Assembly (NCBI GenBank): GCA_052035735.1 | Contig: JBPOHI010000097.1 | Span: 1-64,000, forward strand | Reading direction: 5' to 3' | Origin: JAGPDF01 sp052035735 | Lineage (GTDB): Bacteria > Acidobacteriota > Thermoanaerobaculia > Multivoradales > JAGPDF01 | DNA: 64,000 bases | The notes under the pieces: generated by a model | The model's input: the letters and a program-made list of their open reading frames with translations, nothing else | What the model was told of the DNA's origin: nothing | Databases searched by the model: none | Made by a program: the position numbers and the translations under genes | In this document: positions 16,519 to 26,354 of the stretch, in pieces | How positions within the stretch are numbered: position 1 is the stretch's first letter | Layout: each line of letters opens with the position of its first letter

Positions 16519-17796
16519 GTGGGGCTTTCCGCGCCGCTCCGTTTCGTCCCCTGGAACGCGGCGACTCGCGAACGCCTGCGTTTCGGGATCTATGCCGCGC
16601 ATCTGCTGACGCTCTTCGGCATCGCGCTGTCGAATGTCGCGCTCGGGCTCGGCCTGTTGCTGTTTCCCGCCCTGCGCGATCCTGATGGGAGTGCTCTTCG
16701 TCGCGCCCGGCCGCTGCTCGTCGCCGCCGCGGTCTATGCCGTCCTGCTCGCGGTCGCGGTGCTCTTCTCGCTGGATCCGGCGGCGAGCCTCGACGCGCTG
16801 CGGGAGCTCTTCACCCTGGCGGCCCTGCCGCTCGCCATCGGCTCGATCGCCGGCGAGCGGCGTCTGCGCATCATGTTCGACGCTGCGATTCTCGCCGCTG
16901 CGCTCGCGGCGGCGGCCGGTCTCGCCCAGTTCTGGTTCGGCTTCGGCGACATCGACCGCCGGATCCGCGGCCCGTTCTCGCACGTCATGACCTTCTCGGG
17001 CATCCTCTTGCTGATCGACCTGGTGCTCATCGCGCGCCTCATGTTCCGGCCGCACCATGCGGCGGAGAACCGCGGCCGCTGGGGCTGGCTCGGCGCCCCC
17101 TGGCTCGCCTGGGTCGCGCTGGCGACGATCAATCTGGCGCTCGTCGGCTCGCTGACGCGCAACGCCTGGATCGGTCTCGCTTTCGGCGGCGGGTGGCTGC
17201 TGTGGATTCGCCGGCGGCGCCTGCTGCTCTGGGTTCTGCCGGCCTCCGCGGTGTTCGTCGTCCTCGCGCCGGTGCCGGTGCTGGCGCGGGCGTTGTCGGT
17301 CGCCAACCTCTCGGACGAATCGAGCTACGACCGGCTCTGCATGCTGGAAGCGGGGGCCCGGATGGTCGCCGAGCATCCGCTCTTCGGTGTCGGGCCGAAC
17401 ATGGCCGAGCGCCTGTATCCGATCTACCGCCACGCCAGCGCTGCCCGCCTGAATGTGCCGCATTTGCACGACAGCTACGCCCAGATCGCCGCCGAACGCG
17501 GCCTGCCGGCGCTCGCGAGCTATCTGGCTCTGCTCGCGGTGGCGCTCGCTCGTGCCTGGCGCGGCTACCGCGCGGAGCGCGAAGCAGGCGGCAGTTCGCG
17601 CGCCGATCTCTGGCTGGGCGTGATCGCGGCGCTGCTCGCCTTCGCGCTGGCTTCGCTGTTCGAGCACAATTGGGGAGATGTCGAAGTGCAGCGGGTCGCG
17701 CTGCTGCTGCTCGCCGCGCCGTTCTGCCTGGAGATCGGCGGAGCCGCGATGGACTCGGCCAGCTCGCAGGCCGCGGAGCCCGGGAGGACGGTGTGA
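16519..17796 (+). CDS. O-antigen ligase-like polytopic membrane protein
   Basis: This 425-residue protein has ten or more hydrophobic segments and the Wzy_C/WaaL signature: a large periplasmic loop with RLCMLEAGARMVAEHPLFGVGPN and then NVPHLHDSYAQIAAERG, containing the conserved His. O-antigen ligases join a polyprenyl-linked glycan to lipid A core or to protein; polymerases of the Wzy group share the fold, so ligase versus polymerase is not settled. The start is GTG at 16519. The stop overlaps the ispA start (GTGA), tying glycan export to polyprenyl synthesis genes. Confidence 0.86.
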   Translation: MGLSAPLRFVPWNAATRERLRFGIYAAHLLTLFGIALSNVALGLGLLLFPALRDPDGSALRRARPLLVAAAVYAVLLAVAVLFSLDPAASLDALRELFTLAALPLAIGSIAGERRLRIMFDAAILAAALAAAAGLAQFWFGFGDIDRRIRGPFSHVMTFSGILLLIDLVLIARLMFRPHHAAENRGRWGWLGAPWLAWVALATINLALVGSLTRNAWIGLAFGGGWLLWIRRRRLLLWVLPASAVFVVLAPVPVLARALSVANLSDESSYDRLCMLEAGARMVAEHPLFGVGPNMAERLYPIYRHASAARLNVPHLHDSYAQIAAERGLPALASYLALLAVALARAWRGYRAEREAGGSSRADLWLGVIAALLAFALASLFEHNWGDVEVQRVALLLLAAPFCLEIGGAAMDSASSQAAEPGRTV

Positions 17797-18701
17797 CCTC
17801 GGACGAAGCCTTCGAGCGCTTTCTCGCCGAGAGCCGCAGCGCGGTCGAGGCCGAGCTCGAGCGCCTGCTCGGCGAGCCGGGTCTCACGCCGCCGCCCCTG
17901 CACGAGGCGATGCGCTACAGCGTTCTCGGCGGCGGCAAGCGCCTGCGCCCAGCGCTGGTGCGCCTTGCCGGGCGCTCGTTCGGAGCGGCCGACGAGCTGC
18001 TGCTGCCCGGCGCCGCGGCGATCGAGCTGATCCACACCTACAGCCTGGTGCACGACGACCTGCCGGCGCTCGACGACGACGACCTGCGCCGCGGACGGCC
18101 GACCCTGCATCGCCGTTTCGACGAGGCGACGGCGATTCTGGCGGGAGACGCCCTGCTCACTCTCGGACTGACCGTGCTGGCGGAGCAGCCGGCGGCAGTG
18201 CCAGGGGAGGTGCGGGCCCGGGCGGTGGCGCTGGTGGGCACTGCGGCAGGCAGCTCCGGCATGATCGGTGGGCAGGTCGAGGATCTCGCCGCCGAGGCCG
18301 GCTGGACGTCGAGCGCCGCGACGGCGGCGGCGCTCGACCGCATTCACCGCGGAAAGACCGGCGCGTTGCTCACCGCCTGCCTGCGCCTGGGGGGTCTCTA
18401 CGCCGCCGTCTCCCCGGCAGAAGATCTGATTCTGCGCGACTTAGGCGAAACGATCGGGCTCCTGTTCCAGATCCGCGATGATATTCTCGACGTCGAAGGC
18501 AGCGCTTCGGCTCTCGGCAAGACGCCTGGAAAGGACGCCGCCGCGAGCAAGCTCACCTATCCGGCGCTCCATGGGCTCGAGCGGAGCCGCGAGCGTCTGC
18601 AGGAGCTTGGTCGGGAAGCGATGGACCGGATTGCCGATCTGCCGCGCGAGCGCGACAGCTGGATGCAGCTGATCGCGTTCCTCGACCGCCGCGGTTCCTG
18701 A
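17793..18701 (+). CDS. ispA: Short-chain polyprenyl diphosphate synthase (IspA/GGPP type)
   Basis: The 302-residue protein carries both Asp-rich motifs of trans-isoprenyl diphosphate synthases: LVHDDLPALDDDDLRRG (DDx4D, first motif) and LFQIRDDILD (second motif). GGGKRLRPALV is the substrate-binding Lys/Arg stretch, and GKTGALL follows centrally. The sequence preceding the first motif, HTYSLVHDD, is almost as in E. coli IspA, so farnesyl diphosphate is the likely main product, with geranylgeranyl diphosphate possible. The GTG start overlaps the previous stop (GTGA). Position immediately before dxs is a common bacterial arrangement and supports the call. Confidence 0.92.
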   Translation: MTSDEAFERFLAESRSAVEAELERLLGEPGLTPPPLHEAMRYSVLGGGKRLRPALVRLAGRSFGAADELLLPGAAAIELIHTYSLVHDDLPALDDDDLRRGRPTLHRRFDEATAILAGDALLTLGLTVLAEQPAAVPGEVRARAVALVGTAAGSSGMIGGQVEDLAAEAGWTSSAATAAALDRIHRGKTGALLTACLRLGGLYAAVSPAEDLILRDLGETIGLLFQIRDDILDVEGSASALGKTPGKDAAASKLTYPALHGLERSRERLQELGREAMDRIADLPRERDSWMQLIAFLDRRGS

Positions 18702-18764
18702 GGCCGCTCGCGGCTTCAGCAGAGCGCCCAGAGAGTCGATTTCGAGGCCCGTCCCGGAGATCCC

Positions 18765-20756
18765 ATGAACCTACTCGATCGTGTCTCCAATCCGCAGGAG
18801 TTGAGGCAGCTCTCCCGCGAGGAGCTGCCGCAGCTCGCCAGCGATCTGCGCGACGAGATCGTCAGCGCGGTGTCGGAGACCGGTGGTCATTTCTCGTCGA
18901 ACCTCGGCACCGTCGAGCTGACCATCGCCCTGCACTACCTGTTCGACACGCCGCGCGACCTCCTGGTGTGGGACGTCGGGCACCAGACTTACCCGCACAA
19001 GATCCTCACCGGCCGGCGTGACCGGATGTCGACGCTGCGCCAGTACGGCGGGCTGTCCGGCTTCTGCCTGCGCAGCGAGTCGGAGTTCGACGTGGTCGCC
19101 GCCGGACACGCCTCGACCTCGATCTCGGCGGCGCTGGGCCTCGCTGTGGCGCGTGACCTGCGCAAAGAGTCGCACGAGGTGGTCGCCGTGATCGGCGACG
19201 GCTCGATGACCGCCGGCATGGCGTTCGAGGCGATGAACCAGGCCGGCCATCTGGGCACCAAGATGATCGTCATCCTGAACGACAACTCGATGTCGATCTC
19301 GCCCTCGGTCGGTGCGCTGACCAAGTATCTCGAAGCGCTGATGGCCGGTCGCCACTACGCCAAGCTCAAGGACGACATCAAGAAGGTGCTGCACAAGATT
19401 CCCGGCATCGGCGACCCGATGGTCGAGGTGGCGAAGGGTCTCGAAGAGGGTCTGCGGCAGGTGTTCACGCCGGGAACACTGTTCGAGGAGCTCGGCTTCC
19501 GCTACATCGGGCCGGTCAACGGTCATTCGATCCCGGCGCTGCTCGAGGCGCTCGAAAGCGCCAGGGCGATCGACGGGCCGGTGCTCCTGCACTGCATCAC
19601 CCAGAAGGGCAAAGGGTACAAGTACGCCGAGGACGAGCCCGTCGAGTACCACGGTCCGTCGCCGTTCGATCCCGTGGCCGGCATTCAGAAGGGAAAGCCC
19701 GGTTCCGCCCCGTCCTACACCGCGATCTTCGGCAAGACGATCGTGCGGCTCGCCGAGCACGATCCGCGAATCGTCGCGATCACCGCCTCGATGCCCGATG
19801 GCACCGGCCTGATTCCGTTCGCCGAGCGCTTCCCGGAGCGCTTCCTGAACACCGGGATCGCCGAGCAGCACTCGGTGACCCTGGCGGGTGGCCTTGCAAT
19901 CGGCGGCATGCGGCCGGTGGTGGCGATCTACTCGACCTTCCTGCAGCGCGGCTACGACCAGATCTTCCACGACGTCTGCCTGATGGACCTGCCGGTCACT
20001 TTCGCCCTCGACCGCGGCGGCATCGCCGGCAACGACGGCTGGACGCACCACGGCCTCTTCGACTACGCCTACTTCCGCATGTTCCCGAACGCGATCGTCA
20101 TGGCGCCGAAGGACGAGAACGAGCTGCAGCACATGCTCGCGACCGCGGTGGAGCAGCCGCACCCGACAGCGGTTCGCTATCCGCGCGGCAACGGCATCGG
20201 CGTCGCTCTCGACGCCGAGTTCCGCCAGCTGCCGATCGGCAAGGCCGAGGTGTTGCGCCGCGGGCGGCACGGTCTGGTCTGGGCGACCGGCTCGACGGTC
20301 TATCCGGCGCTCGAGGCGATCGAACGCCTGGCAAAGGAGGGCGTCGAGCTCACCCTGGTCAACGCGCGCTTCGTCAAGCCGCTCGACCGCGAGCTGCTCG
20401 CGCTGCAGCTCGAGCAGGCGTCCGCGCTCGAAGGGGGCGCACGTCTCGCCACGGTCGAGGAGCATGCGCTGGCCGGCGGTTTCGGCAGCGCGGTGCTCGA
20501 GGCGCTGTCGGAGATGGAGCTCGCCGGGGTGGCCACGCTGACCATCGGCGTCCCCGACAGCTTCGTTCCGCACGGTTCGCAGGAGGTCCTGCGCAAGACG
20601 CTCGGGCTGGATGCCGAGGGTCTCTTTTTCCGGTTTCGCAGCTTCTTCGCCAAGGCGGCGGGAGCGCGCGACCGGCGATCGGTCGGGACGACACCGGCGT
20701 CGGAAGAATCGGGAGTGGGAGGTGCGGCCGGTGCGTCTCGACCAGCTACTGGTTGA
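18765..20756 (+). CDS. dxs: 1-deoxy-D-xylulose-5-phosphate synthase
   Basis: At 663 residues this is a full-length Dxs, the thiamine-diphosphate enzyme that condenses pyruvate and glyceraldehyde 3-phosphate in the first step of the MEP isoprenoid pathway. It shows the catalytic His in VWDVGHQTYPHKILTGRR, the thiamine/magnesium motif VIGDGSMTAGMAFEAMN with NDNSMSISPSVG, and the second-domain NTGIAEQHSVTLAGGLA with DRGGIAGNDGWTHHG. It begins 63 nt after ispA. The C-terminus extends some 30 residues past the usual end as a low-complexity tail, which overlaps the start of the tlyA-like gene by 26 nt. Confidence 0.97.
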   Translation: MNLLDRVSNPQELRQLSREELPQLASDLRDEIVSAVSETGGHFSSNLGTVELTIALHYLFDTPRDLLVWDVGHQTYPHKILTGRRDRMSTLRQYGGLSGFCLRSESEFDVVAAGHASTSISAALGLAVARDLRKESHEVVAVIGDGSMTAGMAFEAMNQAGHLGTKMIVILNDNSMSISPSVGALTKYLEALMAGRHYAKLKDDIKKVLHKIPGIGDPMVEVAKGLEEGLRQVFTPGTLFEELGFRYIGPVNGHSIPALLEALESARAIDGPVLLHCITQKGKGYKYAEDEPVEYHGPSPFDPVAGIQKGKPGSAPSYTAIFGKTIVRLAEHDPRIVAITASMPDGTGLIPFAERFPERFLNTGIAEQHSVTLAGGLAIGGMRPVVAIYSTFLQRGYDQIFHDVCLMDLPVTFALDRGGIAGNDGWTHHGLFDYAYFRMFPNAIVMAPKDENELQHMLATAVEQPHPTAVRYPRGNGIGVALDAEFRQLPIGKAEVLRRGRHGLVWATGSTVYPALEAIERLAKEGVELTLVNARFVKPLDRELLALQLEQASALEGGARLATVEEHALAGGFGSAVLEALSEMELAGVATLTIGVPDSFVPHGSQEVLRKTLGLDAEGLFFRFRSFFAKAAGARDRRSVGTTPASEESGVGGAAGASRPATG

Positions 20757-21474
20757 GCGCGGTCTCTTCGCGACGCGCGAGAAGGCGCGGCGCGCGGTGA
20801 TGGCCGGCCAGGTCGGGGTCAACGGCGTCAGGGTCGACAAGCCCGGCAGTCCCATGAAGGACGACGTTCGCCTGGAGCTCACCGGTGTCGCCGAGCCCTA
20901 CGTTTCACGCGCGGGCGGCAAGCTCGCCGCCGCGCTCGACCATTTCGCCATCGACCCCGCGGGGCTGCGCTGTCTCGACGTCGGCGCATCGACGGGCGGC
21001 TTCACCGACTGCCTGCTGCAGCGCGGCGCGGCGCATGTAACCGCGATCGACGTCGGCTACGGGTTGCTCGATCTCAAGGTGCGCAACGATCCGCGCGTCG
21101 AAGTGCGCGAGAGGATCAATGCCCGCTATCTCGCGGCGGACGCCTTCGACCGGCCGTTCGAGCTCGTCGTCGTCGACGTCTCCTTCATCTCGCTTACCAA
21201 GGTGGTTCCAGCGCTGCTGCCGCATCTGGCGCACGGCGGGCTGCTGCTGCCGCTGATCAAGCCGCAGTTCGAGGTCGGCAGGAGCGGTGTCGGCAAGGGC
21301 GGTCTGGTGCGCGACGAGGCGCTGCGCAGGTCGACGATCGAGCTCCGCGCGAGCGAGCTCGCCGCCCTTGGCCTCGATCTCGCAGGAACGTACGATTCGC
21401 CGGTCGCCGGTGCCGAAGGGAACCGCGAGGCCTTCGCCCTGTTCTGCCGGCCTTCTGTGGAGGAGGCGCGATGA
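20731..21474 (+). CDS. tlyA: TlyA-family rRNA 2'-O-methyltransferase
   Basis: The 247-residue protein has an N-terminal S4 RNA-binding domain (RLDQLLVERGLFATREKARR through GVRVDKPG). An FtsJ-like SAM methyltransferase domain follows: CLDVGASTGGFTDCLLQRGA, AIDVGYGLLDLKVRND, VVVDVSFISLTKV and PLIKPQFEVG. TlyA methylates cytidines of 16S and 23S rRNA and was once called haemolysin. The GTG at 20731 matches the family start and lies inside the dxs tail; a GTG nine bases upstream is an alternative. The ATGA overlap with nadK reproduces the tlyA-nadK pairing known in other bacteria. Confidence 0.93.
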   Translation: MRLDQLLVERGLFATREKARRAVMAGQVGVNGVRVDKPGSPMKDDVRLELTGVAEPYVSRAGGKLAAALDHFAIDPAGLRCLDVGASTGGFTDCLLQRGAAHVTAIDVGYGLLDLKVRNDPRVEVRERINARYLAADAFDRPFELVVVDVSFISLTKVVPALLPHLAHGGLLLPLIKPQFEVGRSGVGKGGLVRDEALRRSTIELRASELAALGLDLAGTYDSPVAGAEGNREAFALFCRPSVEEAR

Positions 21475-22358
21475 TCGAGCCCCGGGGAGCGCGCCGCGTC
21501 GGAGTGGTCGCGAAGGCGTCGAGCGCAGACGCCGCTGGCGTAGCGGGCGAGCTGGTCGAGTGGCTCGGCCGGCGCGGACTCGAAGTTCTGGTCGAACCCG
21601 GGACCGCGCGCGAGAGTGGCCAGAGCGGCGACGGTCCGCTGATCGAGGGTGCGCGCTGCGATCTCGTCGTCGTTCTGGGAGGCGACGGCACGCTGCTCTC
21701 GGTCGCCCGCAAAGCGGCCGGCGGACCGCCGATCCTGGGGGTGAACCTCGGCCATCTGGGATTCCTTACCGAGGTGGCGCGGGCCGAGCTCTATCCGGCG
21801 CTGCTCGAGGTGCTGGCCGGGCGCTACGCAGTCGAGCCGCGCTCGCTGCTCGAGGTCGAGCAGACGAAGGCGGGCGGCGAGCGCTCCACCTTCCGTGCGC
21901 TCAACGATGTCGTGCTGGCCAAGAGCGCGCTTTCTCGCATGATCGAGCTCCTGCTGTCGGTCGATGGACGCCTGGTGGCGCGCTACCGCGCCGACGGTCT
22001 GGTGGTCTCGACACCGACCGGCTCGACCGCCTACAACCTGTCGGCGGGCGGACCGATTCTCCACCCGCTCCTCCCGGTTTCGGTGCTGACGCCGATCTGC
22101 CCGCACACGCTGACGCTCAGGCCGCTGGTCGTGCCCGATACCAGCGTCATCGAGGTGGCGATCGAGCCGCGCGAGGATGCCCCCGAGCTGCGCGCAGACC
22201 GCGTCTACCTCACGGTCGACGGCCAGGAGGGGGGCGAGATCGGCTTCGGCGACCGGGTGCGCGTGACGCGCGCCGCCCAACCCGCCTATCTCGTGCGCAC
22301 CGGCGAACGCAGCTCGATCTTCGAGGGTCTCCGCAACAAGCTGCACTGGGGAGAGTAG
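21471..22358 (+). CDS. nadK: NAD kinase
   Basis: This 295-residue protein has the NAD kinase hallmarks: VVVLGGDGTLLSVAR with the GGDG active-site loop, NLGHLGFLTEV, the ALNDVVL stretch, and STPTGSTAYNLSAGGPI. It phosphorylates NAD to NADP in the cytoplasm. It starts in an ATGA overlap with tlyA and is followed 6 nt later by the TTG of the tamB-like gene, so it sits in the middle of the operon. Nothing unusual is seen in the catalytic regions. Confidence 0.96.
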   Translation: MIEPRGARRVGVVAKASSADAAGVAGELVEWLGRRGLEVLVEPGTARESGQSGDGPLIEGARCDLVVVLGGDGTLLSVARKAAGGPPILGVNLGHLGFLTEVARAELYPALLEVLAGRYAVEPRSLLEVEQTKAGGERSTFRALNDVVLAKSALSRMIELLLSVDGRLVARYRADGLVVSTPTGSTAYNLSAGGPILHPLLPVSVLTPICPHTLTLRPLVVPDTSVIEVAIEPREDAPELRADRVYLTVDGQEGGEIGFGDRVRVTRAAQPAYLVRTGERSSIFEGLRNKLHWGE

Positions 22359-22364
22359 CGGTCC

Positions 22365-25300
22365 TTGGTCTGGCTGCGGATCCGCCGCTGGGTCGTCCGC
22401 CCGTTTTTCTGGTCGCTCGCCGTGGCCGCATTCGTGCTGCTCTGTTTGCGCGCCTTCCTCTCCTCCGACTTCGCCCGCGAGCGGCTCGCCCAGCGCCTCG
22501 AGCAGCAACTCTCGCAGATCCTGAAGCGCGAGGTGCGGCTGGGGCGGCTCGACTTCGAGCTGCTGCCGTTCGCCCTGCGGCTGGAGGACCTGAGCATCTC
22601 CGGCCCGGCGCCGGACGATCCGCTGTTGCTGTCGATCCGCCGACTGCGGGTGGATGCCGATCTCGACGCCCTGCGCAACGACCTGCTCGATCTCCAGACG
22701 GTCTCCGCCCAGGGGGTGCGCGTCCATCTCGAGCTCTATCCAGACGGCACCGACAGTCTGCCGCAGTTCGCTTCGGGGGGCGGCGGGGGGCGTTTCGAGT
22801 TGCGCATCGGCGGGCTCTATGTCGAGGACGGTGAGTTCGAGCTCGCCGACCAGAGGGTGCCGCTCGCGGTCTCCGCGCGCGCTCTCCAGCTGCGGCTCTC
22901 CGGGCTCGGCGGAACCGAGCTGCAGGGGAGCGTCACGGCGCAGGAGGTCGTGACCACCCTGCCGCGCGCTCTTCCCTGGCCGTCGACGCTCGCGGCCAAA
23001 GCGCGGTTGCGCGACTCCGGGGTGGAGATCCTGTCGGCGCGCGTGCTCTCGCCGGCGCTCGAAGCGCGAGTTGCGGGCTTCGTCGGCTGGCGCGGCGGCA
23101 CCAACGGCGAGATCCGCGGCGTGGTCGAGACCGAAGGGCACTTTCTCGACGACCTCGGCTACCTCGGAGGCGAGATCGAAGGTCCGTTGCGCTTCGACGG
23201 TTCCGTGCGGTTCGAGCGCAAGGAGATCGACCTCGCGGGCCGCCTCACTTCGACCGGAGTCGATCTGTTCGGGTTGCGCCTGGACGACCTCGCCGGAACG
23301 GTGAAAAGCGGCGGCGCGCGAGTCTCGTCGCTCGGTCTCGAGCTCGAGCGGGCGGAATTCGCCGGCGGCCCAGTCTCCGGGACCTTCGACGTCGACTTCG
23401 AGCGCCCCGGTCCCTGGGCGCACCTGGCGCTCGTCGCCGACGGGCCGCGCCTGCGCGCCGTGCTCGCGGCCCTCGACCTCCCGGCGCCGGCGCTCTCGGC
23501 ATCGGCCCACGGTCAAGTGAGCTACGAGTTTCCGCTGAACGACGCCCGCCGTGGCGTCGGCGAAGCCACGCTGGAGTTGCGCGCCGCGCCTCCGGCGAGC
23601 GCCGGAGAGTTGCCCGTGGACGGGCTGGCCACGCTGCGCCTGGTCGAGGGACGCCTCGAGCTGCAGGCGGTGGAGCTCGCTTCGGCGTCGCAGCAGATCG
23701 CGCTCCGGGGGGCCTACGATCTGGTCGGCAGGCAGGGCGCGATCACCGTCGAAGTGACCAGCGAGGACCTGGGAGAGATCGCCCGCCTGCAGCCGTTCGT
23801 CGCCACGGCTCCATGGCCGCTCTGGTTGCCCGATGCGGGCCGCGGCGACCTGACCGCACAGGTGGCGCTCGCGGGCCCGGAGACGGCGGTGGATCTCGCT
23901 TTCGATCTCGCGCGGCTGCAGGCTCCGGGCGGTTCGGCGGAGCGCGCCGTCGGCAGCCTCTCGCTCGATCCACTGGCGGTGCGCGACCTCGCCGTCGAGC
24001 TCTCCCGCGGCGATGCGTCGCTGCACGTCTCCGGCTCGCTGCCGCTCGTTCCGCGGGGAGCGGGCGCCGCCACCCCGCCGCCGGTGGCGATCTCGGTCGA
24101 CTTCCGTCGCTGGCCGGTCGCCGAGGCGATGCCCTGGCTGCCGACTCCGCTGCCGCTGGGCGGCGAGGCGACCGGGACCTTGCGGCTCGCCGGAGGCCTC
24201 GACAGCATGACCGGCGAAATGCGCGGCACCCTGTCCCCGGTGACGGTCGCGGGGATCGACTTCGAACGCCTCGAGGCCGATCTTGGTTGGGATACCGGTC
24301 GCCTGAAAGTGCGCAGCGTGAATCTGCGCGCCGCGTCCGGTGTGCTGCACGGCAGCGGCGAGCTCGGCTTCGCCGACGATGGGCTCGCCTTCGAGCTCGC
24401 CGCCGAGCCGCTCGATCTTGCCGCGGAACCCTGGACGACGCTCAGCGGAGGGCGCGTGACCGGTCACGCCGCGGTCGCGGCGCGCCTCTCCGGGACCCTC
24501 GCGGAGCCGCGGCTGGTGGTCGATGCCGAACTGGCCGAGCTCGAGCTTCCCGCAGCCCGCGGCTCCGCGGAGCAAGGACACGGAGTTCCGGCCGGAGACC
24601 GCCCGGCGGCGCTCGCGCCAGCGCCGCGGTTCGGCGGTACCTTGCACGCCGAGCTCGAGCGCGGCGAGCTCTCGGCGCTGATCGCGCTGCCCGGTCTGCT
24701 GGAACTCGAAGGCGGCGGCGGCTTCGTCGCCGGGGAACATGCCGATCTGCGGTTTCACCTGACCAGCGACCGCCTCGATCGCCTGGTGGCGCTCGCTGCC
24801 GGGCAGACCCTCGAGGGCCTCTCGGGCCGTCTCGCCGCGGATCTCGCCTGGCAGTTCGCCGGCGAGACCGGCGGCTCGCTGACGGTGAGCGTCCCCGAGC
24901 TCGAGCTGGCCTACGAGCAGCATCGGCTGGCGCCGCTCGAGCCGATCGCGCTGCGCTACGCAGGCTCGCGACTCGTCATCGAGTCGCTCTATCTCGGCGA
25001 GAAGGCCACCGGCGACGAGCTCTTCCTCTCCGGCGGGATCGAGCTGGCGGCGCCCGAGCCCGCGCTCGATCTGCGACTGCAGGCGGCGCTGTCGGTCGAC
25101 TGGCTCGAACGGTTCGCCGGGATCGATCTGACCGGCACGGTCGATGTGCTCACCACGGTGAAGGGCACGCTGGCCGAGCCGCGGTGGAACGGGCAGGCCG
25201 ACCTGCGCGACGCGCGCTATATCCCGGATCGTTTTCCGCACAGCTTCGACCGTATCGATGCGTTGGTCCTGCTCTATCCAGGCGTGATCGTGCTCGATCA

Positions 25301-26354
25301 CTTGCGGTCGGATCTGGCGGGCGGCACGGTCACGGCCAGCGGACGTCTCGAACTTGCGTCAGCCGGGAAGGCGCTCAGTTATCGCGCCCAGATCGCCACC
25401 CGCCGCACCGCTCTGCGCTACCCCGAAGGTTGGCTGGTGCGCGGCGATGGCGACCTCACGCTGCAATCGACCGCCGACGGGCGGCAACTCTCCGGGACCC
25501 TGGCGCTCGATCGCGTCTACTACCTTCAGGACATCAATCTGTCGCCGAGGCAGCTCGCGGAGCGCGTCTTGTCGCGCACCCGGGTCCAGGTCGACGAAGC
25601 CGACGAGATCCTGGGGACGACGTACCTCAACCTGGCGATCGTCGCGCCGCGCGCTGTGCGGGTGCGCAACAACCTGGCGAAGATCACCGGCAGCGCCAGC
25701 CTGGCGCTGCGCGGCTCGCTCGCCGTGCCGGTCCTGTTCGGTGAAGTGGCGACCGAGCCGGGCAGCACGATCGAGTACAACGGCTCGACCTACGAGCTCG
25801 ATCGCGGCATCGTCACCTTCGCCAACTCGACGCGCATCGAGCCGCTGCTCGATGTCGTGGCGCGGACCAAGATCAACGAGTATCAGGTCACCCTTTCCGT
25901 CCTCGGCTCGCTCGCCCGCCCGGCGACGACGCTCGGTTCCGACCCGCCGCTGCCCGACTACGACGTGCTGTCGCTGCTGGCCACCGGGACGCCCTCGGGC
26001 TTGGCCGATCTCTCCGAGACCGCGCAGACCGGCACCGCACCGGGAATGGCGGCGGAGACGCTGCTCTACGGTCAGGCCGCTTCGCTGGTGAGCGCCCGGG
26101 TGGGGAAGCTCTTCGGCATCGATCGCCTGAAGGTCGACCCGCTGGCCGGCGCGGACAGCCTTTCGGCGGCGCGCGTGACGGTCGGCAAGCGGCTTTCGAG
26201 CCGGGTCTACCTCACCTACTCGGTCGATCCGTCGTCGACGGCCCAGCAGGTGCTGCAGGTGGAGTGGAAGATCTCGGACGACCTGACCCTGGTTCTGACG
26301 CAGAACGGCGATGAGTCCTACGCCGTCGATGCCCGTTGGGAGAAGCGCTTCTGA
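22365..26354 (+). CDS. tamB: TamB-like translocation/assembly module protein (DUF490)
   Basis: The 1329-residue protein has one N-terminal membrane segment (FFWSLAVAAFVLLCLRAFL) and then a very long run of beta-strand-rich repeats, as in the AsmA/TamB group. The C-terminal 350 residues match the DUF490 domain, with PEPTIDE-like landmarks GEVATEPGSTIEYNGSTYEL, SDPPLPDYDVLSLLATG and KRLSSRVYLTYSVDPSS, ending in the usual RF. TamB-type proteins bridge inner and outer membranes and are implicated in phospholipid transport and outer-membrane protein insertion. The start is TTG at 22365, 8 nt after GGGGAGAG. The stop overlaps the ATG of the Omp85 gene by one base (TGATG), supporting a TamA/TamB-type pair. 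Confidence 0.92.
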   Translation: MVWLRIRRWVVRPFFWSLAVAAFVLLCLRAFLSSDFARERLAQRLEQQLSQILKREVRLGRLDFELLPFALRLEDLSISGPAPDDPLLLSIRRLRVDADLDALRNDLLDLQTVSAQGVRVHLELYPDGTDSLPQFASGGGGGRFELRIGGLYVEDGEFELADQRVPLAVSARALQLRLSGLGGTELQGSVTAQEVVTTLPRALPWPSTLAAKARLRDSGVEILSARVLSPALEARVAGFVGWRGGTNGEIRGVVETEGHFLDDLGYLGGEIEGPLRFDGSVRFERKEIDLAGRLTSTGVDLFGLRLDDLAGTVKSGGARVSSLGLELERAEFAGGPVSGTFDVDFERPGPWAHLALVADGPRLRAVLAALDLPAPALSASAHGQVSYEFPLNDARRGVGEATLELRAAPPASAGELPVDGLATLRLVEGRLELQAVELASASQQIALRGAYDLVGRQGAITVEVTSEDLGEIARLQPFVATAPWPLWLPDAGRGDLTAQVALAGPETAVDLAFDLARLQAPGGSAERAVGSLSLDPLAVRDLAVELSRGDASLHVSGSLPLVPRGAGAATPPPVAISVDFRRWPVAEAMPWLPTPLPLGGEATGTLRLAGGLDSMTGEMRGTLSPVTVAGIDFERLEADLGWDTGRLKVRSVNLRAASGVLHGSGELGFADDGLAFELAAEPLDLAAEPWTTLSGGRVTGHAAVAARLSGTLAEPRLVVDAELAELELPAARGSAEQGHGVPAGDRPAALAPAPRFGGTLHAELERGELSALIALPGLLELEGGGGFVAGEHADLRFHLTSDRLDRLVALAAGQTLEGLSGRLAADLAWQFAGETGGSLTVSVPELELAYEQHRLAPLEPIALRYAGSRLVIESLYLGEKATGDELFLSGGIELAAPEPALDLRLQAALSVDWLERFAGIDLTGTVDVLTTVKGTLAEPRWNGQADLRDARYIPDRFPHSFDRIDALVLLYPGVIVLDHLRSDLAGGTVTASGRLELASAGKALSYRAQIATRRTALRYPEGWLVRGDGDLTLQSTADGRQLSGTLALDRVYYLQDINLSPRQLAERVLSRTRVQVDEADEILGTTYLNLAIVAPRAVRVRNNLAKITGSASLALRGSLAVPVLFGEVATEPGSTIEYNGSTYELDRGIVTFANSTRIEPLLDVVARTKINEYQVTLSVLGSLARPATTLGSDPPLPDYDVLSLLATGTPSGLADLSETAQTGTAPGMAAETLLYGQAASLVSARVGKLFGIDRLKVDPLAGADSLSAARVTVGKRLSSRVYLTYSVDPSSTAQQVLQVEWKISDDLTLVLTQNGDESYAVDARWEKRF

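Noticed and set aside
18771..20882. Long antisense open frame opposite dxs
   Set aside because: The sense strand is an unambiguous Dxs; the antisense translation is Arg/Asp/His-rich without structure and is a composition artefact.
21126..25301. Very long antisense open frame opposite nadK and the tamB-like gene
   Set aside because: Its translation is low-complexity, rich in Arg, Glu and Gly, with no recognisable domain. The plus strand carries clearly recognisable proteins throughout. Long antisense frames are expected at this G+C.
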